Source: Panaeolus papilionaceus (taxonomy: Eukaryota; Basidiomycota; Agaricomycetes; Agaricales). From it: a stretch of DNA of 64,000 nucleotides. Each line of letters begins with the position of its first letter. Positions within the stretch are counted from its first letter, which is position 1. The notes under the pieces were generated by a model. That model worked only from the letters and a program-made list of their open reading frames with translations. It did no database searches and was not told the origin of the DNA. Positions 41,925 through 53,322 of the stretch are shown in pieces. The translations under genes were made by a program, and so were the position numbers. The stretch is from positions 558,001 through 622,000 of the forward strand of contig JADNRZ010000011.1 of assembly GCA_015501605.1 (NCBI GenBank), written 5' to 3'.

Positions 41925-43570
41925 CTAAAAAGCAATCTTCTTGAGCTTATTTGACGATCTCCCCCGCGAGAATGCCGCCCATCCAGCTTCTATCATGGGG
42001 AACCCAATCTCATCCTGCATGTCCGTTTGTTTCAGCTGGTTCTTTAAAGATCTCCTCGTCAACTCGTGTATCACTTCCAACGAATCCCCTCTTCCCTCAT
42101 CGTCTACTGATGTGTCAAATCGGGCAAGGACCGCAGCGTCATCCCCTTTGAGAAATGCACCCCACCACGTTTCCTTCAATTCGGTCTCATTGATCGCGTA
42201 CTGGTACTTTAAAGCGGGTGTGATATCGTTCCAAATTGTTGTAACCAGCGCAAGCTTGTTGTAGGCTTTACTGTCGTAAAGCTCCCTAAATACGTCAAGA
42301 GCCCTCCCTGCCCCTGGTTCGAAGGAAACATCCGAAATGCGATGAAGATAGATGAGGCCATTGACTATTCTGTCCTTGTGACACCTAAGATATACATATG
42401 TAAGTGTGAGGCGAGTCCAACAATAAAGGGTTTACTTGCGTATTCTCTAAGTATTTCGAAATACAACCTGCAATTTCTGTATAGGAAGAGCTCGCGTCAT
42501 CAATCCCTGGCGTATCGATTAATACCAGTTCGAAGCTGCCCATTTTGATGGTGTGGATTACGACATATACCCTTCCATAATCGAAGTAGTATTGTTTAGA
42601 TGAGACGCCTGGAAAGCTTGATTTAATCGCACTGATAAACTTTGAACCAAGGTTAGCTTGCGAGTGGATCATCCCTGATCATTGGCATCAGCCCTCACAG
42701 TTGTTTTCCCAACTCCGGTTGCACCCATTACGACACTGGTTGAACGAGTTACGGATTGTAAGCATGCATGTTGATGTTGCACTTCCTTGGATGTAAATGG
42801 AACATACAATATCAAAGCATCACCATCGCTTGGTTTGTCGTTATCTTCGTAGATGCACTTTACATTTTCGGGGACGCAGACACGTGGCACGGACTTCCCA
42901 GCTTCCTCTGTTGAGCTGCCGTCAGTCGGCGAGGGCGGACTGCTCGTGCAGGTACAGATGTTCCGTGTGCTTCTGTTTCAGTTTCGTGTCCTGGATACAT
43001 GAATAAGAATGTACCTACGCAAGGTTTAAGGCATCTATGAATGCATCCGTCGACTTCTCCCTGAAGAATTATTATTCGAGGTTAGTAAATGGCGCGAGAA
43101 GGCGATGAAATATTAGAAAGTACCTGAATCCAACACGATCGGGATGGATTGATGCTCCTTCGGTTTGAGAACAAGACGAATGCGTGTCAGTTGGATATGG
43201 TGATTCCATGTCTAGAACAGGATGAGACGTGGGTTTCGGCGAAGACTGGCTATGATCATCAGAACTAGAAAAGGTAACCACATTCGTGTTATCGCTTCAG
43301 CTGAACGGACCTGTCGTGAGCCATTTTGACACGTACACATGCTTTGGGATATCTTTCTTTGAACCAGAGGGTTCCTCTAAGGCAGGGTCTCGTATTTCTT
43401 GCGCTCCCTTTCCTGAATTTTTGCCCAAGTTGGTCATCCACTTGAGACGACCGAAACGGGGCCAGCGTACTGGACCCCCAAATCGGCTCCACCAGTGCTG
43501 CTTTGCCTAAATACTCAATCAATCAACGTGATTAGTTGATAACTAGGCTCACTGTAGTTGAATCGGCCAT
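41925..43570 (-). pseudogene. P-loop GTPase-family gene (type with HWWS N-terminus), probably frameshifted at one splice junction
   Basis: Eight exons can be traced: 43570-43553 (MADSTT), 43506-43337 (AKQHWWSRFGGP), 43264-43124 (Ser/Pro linker), 43060-43019 (STDAFIDAL), 42972-42808, 42735-42699 (VVMGATGVGKTT, Walker A), 42639-42436 (FISAIKSSFPGV to ELVLIDTPGIDD, G3) and 42384-41925 (IVNGLIYLHRISDVSF; LALVTTIWNDITPAL; helical tail). All junctions keep frame except exon 7/8: the donor after ...ENTQ gives 204 nt where the sister gene has 203, and the summed exons (1237 nt) are not a multiple of three. Two bases appear lost at this donor, so the normal mRNA would shift frame. The rest is undamaged, pointing to recent inactivation or to an unseen alternative donor. 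Confidence 0.7.
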
Positions 43571-44015
43571 ATCAGCGGTATGAGGAGATAAGGAACACGG
43601 TCAGGAAACAACAAACGAAAGACAAAGATGAAAGGTGGGGAAGAAAGGGTGGAGGGGTGACGAAAGTATATGAATATGTACCCTCAGTTTGCCTTATCAC
43701 AAACGCATGTCATCCATGTAATTTATAGATCGTCTCGTGTATCTGGATAGGGTCATTTAATTATTCATCCACCGCGTTTTAACCATATGCATCATGTGGC
43801 TTTGTCATGTTCTAAAAATACTAAGCGCCCAGTCTGACCTCGGAGCTGTCACGACAAGGTCAAACCCCGTGCGAGACATTCGTCGATGTGTCAAGGGGTT
43901 ATCCGCAGGGTAATACTGCCGGTTGTAGTTGAATCTGGATGACTCGAAGTTCATTCAATTACTGCTGTAACGTCTCGGAATCTAATTGAATCAAGTGTCT
44001 CAAAATCCCAAAGGG
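43571..44015. other. Intergenic, 5' side of the GTPase-type gene, duplicated in unit 2
   Basis: 43681-44015 aligns with 48771-49100. No gene seen. Confidence 0.45.
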
Positions 44016-44028
44016 ATGAAACTACGAG

Positions 44029-44490
44029 GTGATCTTGAAGATTGATTACACCGTCATGCCAAACGACCAAGGCAGTGTTGGTAATCGAAGTGTTTCTTCC
44101 CTTCTCCACCTCCCAAACCTTCATTCTCTCGATATTCGAGGAAATATAAAGAGCACCCTAAACTTCGATCGTTGCCGGACAAAGAATTTTGGTTTTGTCC
44201 GCTTTTGGGACGCGTACATACCCTCAACATCGCTCGTACACCTCCCATTAACAGCACTAAACGACCCTCCTCTTCTCGAAATTCTGTCTTGTCCCAACCT
44301 TACTTCCATCTGCCTGAGAGATTGCGTATTCTCTGATTGGGATCCCTCATTCACATCCATCACAGCGCCTAGTGTACCACAAATCCGCTCACTTTCCTTA
44401 GAATTCGTCCAGAATATTCATATGCGCTACTTGCGTTTCTTCCCAACTTGAAAGAACTGTCGCTGACGCATGTCACATGGTACATTCTGA
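44029..44490 (+). pseudogene. Truncated F-box fragment, copy of part of the gene at 51383-52979
   Basis: It corresponds to residues ~100-245 of the plus-strand F-box gene in unit 2 (IDYTVMPNDQGSVGNRSVSS; FDRCRTKNFGFVRFWDAYIP; DPPLLEILSCPNLTSICLRD). The F-box itself and the 5' third are missing because of the 2.56-kb deletion. The frame breaks after VQNIHMRY and similarity ends at ~44490. Non-functional. Confidence 0.85.
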
Positions 44491-45110
44491 ACGCACACCT
44501 GACATCCAGTTCCTTTCCAAAAAGATTCAAAACGTCGGAGAAATGGGGTTTCAAGGTGCCGTGATCATCAACATCGGGTTGTTCGACAAATCCCAATTTT
44601 CTGCGATCACCGACCAGTTATGCGTTACTTTTCTGCAAAATTGGCGAGAGAAAAAATATTGCAATTTCACCTATCTTTCACCCATTTTCGCAGCAACTTC
44701 CCCTCCATGAGGCGTTACGGTTGCCACCATACAATGCCTTACGGTATCTGCATAACCTTCTTCAGGCCATGGCCACTGCGAAATCAGGAACATGCACGCG
44801 CAATGGTGAACAATGCACTGATGTGAAAGGTAATGGAAGGGGAAATCGTAGAAAGGACGAGCATTCGAAGTAGGCGCTTACCGATGTAGTGTTCATCATC
44901 ACTGTGTGCTGAAGCATCCTTAGCGCTGGGAGTCTGGGACGACCGTAGACCGCCCTATCACACGTGACGCAGCACACCACCAATGGAGGAATAATGGGAA
45001 TAAAAAGTCAAGTTACAGAAGCAGAAGGACCAAACTGAGGTCCGCACTGTAATGTCAGAATAAGGATGACGCAAGGTGAAGAAAAACGGGATAAAATCAA
45101 ACTCATTCAG
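44491..45110. other. Spacer between duplication units, no gene seen
   Basis: No match to the other unit or to any family recognised. It marks the break between unit 1 and unit 2. Confidence 0.4.
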
Positions 45111-45124
45111 CGACTAAAACTCAC

Positions 45125-46237
45125 CAAAAGAGCACGCAGCAAGACACACCCCACTCATCATATGAAAATCAGTCTGCGTCGTCCAGTGCAGGAGGTTGGG
45201 TTTGTTGCTGCGTTGGGTTCTATGAGGCGTACATGAGCATTGTTACGAGATGAAAAAAAATGAAAGGCGTGAACAGGAGAGCTAGAGAACCAGATGAAAA
45301 AGAGAAAGGGAAATACGTACAAAAACCACACGCATCCCGTTATTGACACTGCAAGGAGTGCCAACAAAATACAATAAACGACTAAAAACGACAGTCAGCC
45401 TTTAATATCGTATAATAGACAAGGATGAAGCACGCCTTCAACATGCAACCCTCCAGGACCTGTCCCTGGTTGGCCATCGGCTTCTAGATGGAGCAGCATC
45501 GCAGCGGTGATGTAGAGGAGGGTAAGAGTTGAAATTGAGAGAAGAGCGAGGACTATGACCCCGAAAAAACGTCAACACTGTATCAGACAATTCAAAATGG
45601 TGAACATAAACCCACTATAATAAGTCCTCCCAGAATACGCCACATATCTCGACAACACATGGAGCCTTTTCGCCCACGTATCCGCATAAGCCGACTGATG
45701 ATGTGGGTTATAATACCCGTTATACTGCGACGACGTAGGCGAGTAAGGGGGAGATGCAGGGCCTCCATAAGGGTACGGATACGGACCACTAGAATATGGT
45801 GGCGAAATCAGAGTTGAGTCGGAATGTGGGGACGCCGGTGCATCAGTGTAGCGTGGTGACACTCCAAACGGCGTCAGCGGTGTTGAAGGTGGAGGTACTT
45901 GGATGCTAAACCTGACACCAAACCGAGGTGTAGGGCTCACTGGGGAAGTAGGGCTTGCGGGCGATGAAAACGTAACGCCTGTGATACTTGGCAGGGTGAA
46001 CTTGGACAACCTCGTCGTTGAGCTGGCGAGTGTGGTGGATAGAGAGGTGCAGAACGACGATATAGATTGGGATACGGATTGGGTTGGTGACGAGCTTGAT
46101 GGTGGAGACGAAGGCGGAGATGAGCCTTGTGCAGACGAAGACAAGGTTAACCTTGGACCTGGGCGTTGAGATTGAGGTTGAGCTTGGCTTTGGCTTGTTG
46201 AGAGCGGATTTAAAGTAGGTTGGCTTGGGACTGTCAT
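45125..46237 (-). pseudogene. 3'-truncated copy of the Ser/Pro-rich membrane protein gene
   Basis: Exon 1 46237-45616 (622 nt, same length as in the full copy), exon 2 45552-45436, an exon 3 near 45383 and exon 4 45219-45125 (95 nt in both) match the gene at 39134-41073. The donor of exon 2 is GC here (GAAG|GCGTGC) instead of GT. Exons 5-7 are absent: sequence below 45115 is unrelated, so the protein would lack its last third and the conserved DVDWVEERF end. Most likely a pseudogene left by the duplication breakpoint. Confidence 0.75.
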
Positions 46238-47124
46238 ATTGGGTTTAGCTGAAGATGCCTATTCCTCAGATTAGGGTGAGATCCCGTCGCTTGGTGTGCT
46301 GAGAAGAGGGTGAAGGACAAGAGGGGGAAAGAGGGAGAAGAAGGATGTGAGGATATTTGAACCCGTGTCGGAGTGGTAGGCGGTGCCTGGCTCGACAATG
46401 CTCGTCGACGTGCGAAATGGACCTGGGCTAATTCAACGTCGCGACTTCGTGTACCAATGTCAACACTCTAAACGAGCACAACAGGTTGGGATCTCAGAAT
46501 CAGTGTTTAAAGAGTCAAGTCAGTTCCAGAGTTCCCGACTGCCACAACTAAGTATGCACAAATAGCCAACTATTAGAGCAGCCACGTCGTCGTCGGTGAA
46601 GAAAAGAAAGCACACAAATAGCTCAACAGGTCATGAATATTCAAAGTCAAGGTTGGTTACGGTGCTGCGCAGGGTGAGTAGAGATACAGTCGGGGATGAC
46701 GGTAGATACAGGACCTTGGCACTTGGCAAACCTTCTGGACTGTGTTGGTGGCGATGATGATGGTTTGGCTAAGGGTCCATTATCAAACACGTTCAATTGA
46801 CCGCCTGACATCTGGGCAGGGGCCGATGTCCGTGCGCAATTGAGTAGAACTGGAGTCGAACAGGCACCCGTTATTCATTCTTCAATTTATTGAAGGGGTG
46901 AGTGTATCAAGGGGACAAACCAAGATACGAATTACATAAAAACCAATGAGACTCGATTGGAAAGAAAACTCAAAATAAAATCAAAACATCGTCCAAAATA
47001 TGAGTGAAATTGTTACGCCGAACTGTTCAACTGTAACCACTGAATACGACGACAACGTACAACTAGATTCACAATCCACAGTTCAAGATAAAGTAGCTAT
47101 CATGCTCTCTATCATCTATGTATC
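46238..47124. other. Intergenic, duplicated counterpart of 41074-41924
   Basis: No gene. It differs from unit 1 by small indels only (for example around 46440 and 46630). Confidence 0.5.
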
Positions 47125-48584
47125 CTAAGAAGTAATCTCTTGGAGGTAATACTTGGCTATTTCCGCTAATAAGAATGCCGCCTTTCCAGCTTGTGTCATA
47201 GGTAGGCGTATCTTCTCGTCCACCATCTCCCTTTGAAGCTCCAATATCAGCTGGTTCTGTAAAGATCTCTTCGCCAGCTCTTCGATCACTTTCAAAGAAT
47301 CCGCTTTTCCTCCATCTTCTACTGATGAGTCGAATCGGGCAAGGACTGCAGCATCGTCCCGTTTGAGAAATGTACCCCACGACGTTTCCTTCAGTTCTGT
47401 CTCCTTGGCCTCGTACTTGTACTTCAGGTCGGGTTTGATATCGTTCCACATTGTTGTGACCAGCCCAAGCTTGTCGTAGCCATCACTATGGTAAAGCTTC
47501 CTGAATATGTTGAGAGCCGTTGCCGCTCTTGCATCGAAGCGAATGTCCGTAATGCGATGGAGATAAATGAGTCCATCGATTGGTCTGCTGTTTCGATACC
47601 TAACAGGTTATACATATTCATGAATATGTGCAAATTGAGGGTCTTCAATGAAGAATAGACCGACCTTTGGGTCAAAAAACTCTGAATGCATTGCAAGATC
47701 TCCGCATTGGAAGTCTGCGGGCCATCAAACCCAGGAATGTCGATCAACGTCAGTCGACGGTCGTTGGTCATGAGCGCAACATGTGCCTCGACATCTTTCC
47801 TATTGGGGTCAAGGTAGAAATGTCCAAATTCGCCCGACGAAAATTTTGATTTGAAGGCATCGATAAACTACGGGGCAATTTTTCTTGTCAGCGAGATTTT
47901 CTTGTCTATCGTGCGCGCCTTACAGTGGTTTTTCCAACTCCTTTCGCACCCATCACTCTAGTAGAACAAATCACCGCTCGTCATCATGTGTTTTTATTAC
48001 ACAGCATCTGTATAGATGCACAAGTCGAAACTGCACGTACATGATTATGACGTCTGTGTCTTTGAGACATAATTTGTCATTGTCCCCGTCAGCATCTCGC
48101 GTCGGTCTTCGATCGGCAAATGGATGCTAAGCGTCCCGATATTTCAAGTCTCACTCTGTTCAATTGACACATATTTAACGACTCACACATCATCAGCATC
48201 AACCTGCATGGCCATATCTCTAGGCATCTCGTCGCTGTAGCTAAAATTTTTACGTTAGTTCATGGCGCGAGGAGTCATATAGAAACGACAAAGTACCCCA
48301 TTCCAATATCAAGATTGTTTGATATTTTGTGATAAAATCACCCGCAAAAGCGTCAATGAAAACCCTCGAGTGACGGTTTGATGCACTTACGCATTTCCTT
48401 GAACGTCTTGATTTAAATTCAAATCAGAGAAAATGACACCCGAAGCGACAACACTTTCTTCCGAGGCGTGACCTGGTAGTTCATGCGCTCCCTTTTCTGG
48501 TCTTTTGCCCTTGATGATTCCCTTGACGCGTCCGATAAGGGATGGTACTGAATGCACCATTGGACTCCACCAGTGTTGCTTCGC
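47125..48584 (-). CDS. P-loop GTPase-family gene, unit-2 copy; core intact, start unclear
   Basis: Exons 48126-48041 (DADGDNDKLCLKDTDVII), 47957-47924 (VMGAKGVGKTT, Walker A), 47867-47665 (FIDAFKSKFSSGEF to RLTLIDIPGFDG, G3 as D-I-P-G) and 47599-47125 (RPIDGLIYLHRITDIRFDAR; LGLVTTMWNDIKPD; helical tail to YYLQEITS) join in phase. An upstream exon at 48584-48391 has the family N-terminus (AKQHWWSPMVHSVPSLIGRV, then KGIIKGKRPEKGAHE). The short first exon that supplies the Met in unit 1 reads ATG GCC TAA here (near 48655), so the normal start is lost unless another is used. The exons between 48391 and 48126 are not resolved. So the GTPase domain is intact, but the 5' end looks compromised. Confidence 0.6.
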
Positions 48585-51382
48585 CTAAAAGTTGGATCAG
48601 CTGATGATGCAAGTCAATATACGATTGAAAATCATGACCGCTCACAATTGGTTAGGCCATATCAATGGAGATATAGATGAGGGACACTATAGGAAAATGA
48701 CAAATAACAGACGAAGATGAAAGTCGAGGAAGGAAAGGTCGATACAGTGAAGAACGTCCATGAATGCTTACCCTCAGTTTGCCTCATCACAAAAGTATGT
48801 CATTTACAAGCAACGATCGTTGCGTGTATCAGGACCTTGTGTATCTGGATAGCGTCATTTGATCATCCATCCGCCGTGTTTTACTGTAACTGCGTATATC
48901 ATGTCGCTATGTCACGCTCTAAACATAGATCCAGTCCAAGCGGCCAGCCTGATCCCAGAGATGTCGACGAGAAGGGCAAACTGTATGCAAGTCATTTGTC
49001 ATAAAAGGGACATCAGGGCGTCACCTACGATGATGACTCGAAGTTGATTTAATTACTGCTATAGTGTCTCAAAACAGCGGGGAATGGATTTGGACGAGTC
49101 TACGAGGTGATCTTGGCTGGTAATTTGAGTCTCCAATGAACGTCTTCTTTCCGTGGTTTTACCTGTTCATCTTAAGTATTGATTTGCCACCAGTCCGCTT
49201 TGGCAACGACCGCAGGAGAGTCAAAGACCACAGCAACTTTGAATTTTACCATTTTTTGGCGACTTGATGAACGGCGAACAGAGTATATATGCGGTTTCGG
49301 AAGGGTACTGACTTGAGATCCATTAGTTACGAGTCCTTTCTAGGACGAGTTCTTATGGTCCTTTTTGCAGGGAGTCGATGTAACGCAAAAGATGGCATCA
49401 GAAGCACAATTGATGGAATCAGATAGTTGTGTATACATAAGCATTTTATATTTAGAATCTAAGAACTGCCAGTGGTGAGTGCGATTCACATGGTTATTTA
49501 TAAACTCAGCATATACCCCTCTCACATTTCTCCCTTCCCTTGTAACGAAATTGATGGCATCATCTGCTTTTTCACGCGACTCGACATCGTCTGGTTCATC
49601 TCCCATTTCTTCCTCATTGTAACAGAAATGATGGCATCATATGTATTTCCCGCGCTTCCATACACCAGTGACACCACTAAGCAGATGATCTCCTAGTTAT
49701 GCCCCCCCTTGAATCCCCTCCTATTCAGACTATGACTCTCTCTTTCAGGCTATCCATAATTTAATTGGTCGTCCTAGTTGCTCCCCATTCTCTACCAGGA
49801 TTTTTTTTTCATATTCATAATGCGCTCTTTAAATGTTTGAGAATTGATTTGATGCTTACCTCCAGTGGTCGCCTGAAGTTGATGAGAGAGTGACAAGGAG
49901 ATATATCCCCAACTAAATGGTTTCTCTCAGTTATAGTGGTTATGCTATCAAGGCCTCAAGGAATGAGTGAAGACACAGGGCTTAATTTTCGATAAAGTCA
50001 AGTGATTATATAATCAAAATATTGGGGTTTTCATCATGTAAACCTGTGGAACCTGCATTGGTGAGCATCGTTCGGGTTACGTATCCAATTGCTGCTGTCA
50101 TTAGTTTTTGTCTCAGTCAGCTTACAGTCAGTCACAGTTCTGATCATTGTGCCGAGTTGTCTGTAAGAATTCGTAGAAAAAGATAAAGTATATTCATAGT
50201 TTACATGTACATTTATATGTAAATTACATAGTTCAATCGATGAGCATAAAAATAGTAAAAAGGAAAGTAAGACGAGTAAAAGTAATAGCAAGATCAGTTC
50301 TACATGAACTTGACCTTGCTGAGAATACATAAGAGAAATAAAACAAGATGTGAAGAGTCCAAAACTCTTCAAGAACAAAGGTAAAGATATAAAAGAGAAA
50401 TTCTAGAAATAAGAAAACCAAACGCGCTACCTATGGCGCATAAACTCGCGGCGAATTTGCTCGCGTAGCCGTGCGTTCGTTACCAGTGCATGGTACGATT
50501 CACACACTTGCGCGCACGCACACGCACGCAATGCTCACCGCGGCTCTCCCACACCGTGCGCTTTCATCGCAAATTCCAACATTGTCTAGTGTCTGTCATC
50601 GAGGGTTCCTTCGTCCCTGGTCGTTTCCAGCTTCGTTTAAGCCCTATCTCAGTCCCTCAGTGTTGCTGTCATCAACCTGAACCTCCTCTCCATTGTCTTA
50701 ATCATCCTCTTATAATCACAGCGCTCCGGACCCCACAATCTTCCAACTGAGCACATGTCATTATTCTCACTCCTCCCACTTAATTTGCACCATCCCCCCA
50801 TTGTGCGCTCATTAAATATGACCGCTAAGGGAAAAAAAGAGCTGCTTATTGCTTGTAGAGTAAACACCTAATCTAAGTAAAACTACTCAAAAGAATAGAA
50901 ATCGAAGGGGAAATGACGGGACTAAGAAACCTGAGGCCCTGCGAGGCGTGAATGTTGAACGAGGAACTGATGCGAACATAAATAGTCAGAAAGTCAGAAA
51001 AAAATTGAAAACTAAGAGCTTACAAAGTTTCACGGACTCGTCATGCCGTGCGGATGCATCGGCCTGCTTCACAAGTGAGTTACTAGTTGATAAAAAGACT
51101 TGCAAAATTTGCGCAGGGAGCAGGTAGTATAGATACCATATGTACTATATAAATATGGATTAGAGAGTTTTTTCAAGTATCTTGGCAAGGACTCGCTGTT
51201 CTATACAAGGATCGGCGGCTCTCGTATTTTTAATGAGCGCAGGCAAAGCGCGGGATCCAGAAAGACGGATTCTTAGTTTGATCAAATTAAATCTCCGCTT
51301 GAATTACATACAGTAAGCTCAGAACAGGCATCACCAATGTACCATCAACACAACATCGATCTATACCTTGTGTTCGTCTCAC
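48585..51382. other. Long intergenic stretch, mostly gene-free
   Basis: 48771-49115 is the duplicated spacer; 49116-51678 is absent from unit 1. An 88-codon minus-strand frame at 49340-49606 (INFVTREGRNVRGVYAEFIN) is unrecognised. The rest holds only short shadow frames. The last ~100 bp contain the leader of the F-box gene. Confidence 0.4.
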
Positions 51383-52979
51383 ATGAAGACCAAACCCAGT
51401 TCCATGCCTTTCCCACTGCAAAACCCTGCATTTCCCTTTGAGATAGTTGATCTTATCTTGAAGAATGTGTCATACTCCTTGCGACCCGATGAAAGCATCA
51501 TTTACCACTGGGACGAACTTCGACGGTGTAGTTTGGTTTGCAAAGCCTGGGTGCCGATCTGCCAGGCCCTCCTTTTCCGGTCCATAGAACTTAATCAAGA
51601 TTGCCTGTCGAAACCCCGACGAGTTGAGCGAATTGTGCAACTAGTGAAGGAAAATCTTCAAATTGCGTCCTACGTCAAGAAGATTGCTTACACTGTCATG
51701 CCAAACGACCAAGGCAGCGTTGGTAATCGAAGTATTTCTTCCCTTCTCCACCTCCCAAACCTACATTCTCTCGAGATTCAAGGAAATATAATGCGCGCCC
51801 TAACCTTCGATCGTTGCCGGACGAAGAATTTTGGTTTTTTCCGCTTTTGGGACGCGTACATACCCTCAACATCGCTCGGACACCTCTCATTAACAGCACT
51901 AAACGACCCTCCTCTTCTCGAAATTCTGTCTTGTCCCAACCTAACTTCCATCTGCCTGAGAGATTGCGCATTCTCTGATTGGGACCCCTCATTCACGACC
52001 ATCACAGTGCCTAGTGCACCACAAATCCGCTCACTTTCCTTAGAATTCGTCCAGAACATTTCGTATGCGCTACTTGTGTTTCTTCCCAACTTGAAAGAAC
52101 TGTCGCTGACGCATGTCGAGTGGTATATCCCATCCAAGACCCCCAGAGACCAGTTCGTTATTCCGTTTCAGGGCCTCCAAATCCTCCGTGTCGATGATAC
52201 TCCTTTCCCTCTGGATGGTCCAACAGCATGGCTCCCCTTTCTGCTTTCTATCGCTGATGAGAGAGGGGCCAAATTATTCGGGAACTTGAAAGAGGTCACT
52301 GCGAGTCCGGATTCACTGGAAGAGGCAGAGGAAGTACTGCACCGAATCCTTCAACACTCTCCAGTTCTGCAAGACTTGGATTGGACCCGTAAGTGCTCTT
52401 CTTCTAGTAGATGGCTTTGTATGTAACAACGATGCTCCAGTCAGGGACAGCTCTTTTATCCCGAAGATCCAAATCCATAACTTCCTACCTCACGACGTTG
52501 GCAAGATAAAAGGTTTACATCTCATGTTCGCTATCAGGTGTTACGACTGGAATTGCCTGAACACAATAGAAGTATTGCACCAATCCCTATCTATGGTCGC
52601 GTCTCCAGCATCGTTACAGCATCTGTCATTGGGCGTATCACTAGAGGCAACACACTTAATGACGCTCTTCAGCCTCATACGACAACTGGAAGAATTTGAT
52701 TCGGCACTCTTCATTAAATCCGCGATGTTCCCTCTCCTCTGGTTGATTACATTCAATATCCGTGTCACTTACTGTGGTCCCAAGGCGCACTCACCGGTAG
52801 TTGACGAGGCAATGAAGGCGAATCTTTATGCGCTCATAGAGTCCGCTTTCAAAGGGTTCAAACGCTCCCCGAAATCGCGTCTCGATATCAAATTTTGGCT
52901 CGATGCTGAAATTACCGAGGAGGAGGAGATGGTCGAATCACGAGACACAAGTTACTCTTCGACTGAAGAGAGCACCTAG
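51383..52979 (+). CDS. F-box protein (514 aa), unit-2 copy
   Basis: Exon 1 51383-52388 (1006 nt) and exon 2 52441-52979 (intron 52 nt, GTAAGT...TCCAG). The start is ATG 51383; upstream in frame there is only a TTG. F-box residues ~10-65: NPAFPFEIVDLILKNVSYSL, then LRRCSLVCKAWVPICQALLF. Regular leucine-rich strands follow (LHLPNLHSLEIQGNI; SLGHLSLTALNDPPLLEI; NLTSICLRDCAFSDW). The C-terminal block is THLMTLFSLIRQLEEFDSAL, and the tail is acidic (TEEEEMVES). Intact; its truncated sister is at 44029-44490. Expected to be an SCF adaptor. Confidence 0.87.
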
Positions 52980-53322
52980 GTTTGAGGGGTGAGGGAGAGT
53001 GAGCGTTGGCTAAGTCCTTCCCTAGTTTTACGACAATACCATGACTCGCATTCGTAACTAGGTACTGCTATGTGTTCCTTCACTACATTCTGTAAGCTTT
53101 CCTTTGTCCATCGTTCGACAATTGTATATTAGTTACAACGCACTTTAGGGATGAAATTGCACCACCCTCTTTTGAAGTTTACGTTGGCAGACCATGTCTG
53201 TTTTTGAGATGTTATAAATAGAACAGCTTATTAAGGTCTCCACATGATTGATGGCGGGAATAACCGACGAAGTCGGGGTCAACTCCAAGAGAAACCGATG
53301 CCTCTGGTCTTACCCATAGGTG

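Larger units (their letters stand above)
39935..52125. repeat. Segmental duplication of [TM gene - GTPase gene - F-box gene]
   Basis: Unit 1 (39935-44490) and unit 2 (~45115-52125) are collinear. TM exons at 40452-41073 match 45616-46237, with identical exon length. Flanks 41074-41400 match 46238-46565, GTPase 41925-43570 matches 47125-48584, and the spacer 43681-44036 matches 48771-49115. Then unit 1 jumps from a point matching 49115 into sequence matching 51679 within the F-box gene, so about 2.56 kb is missing from unit 1. Similarity ends near 44490 (52125). The left limit is the 3' border of TM exon 4 in both. Confidence 0.8.
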
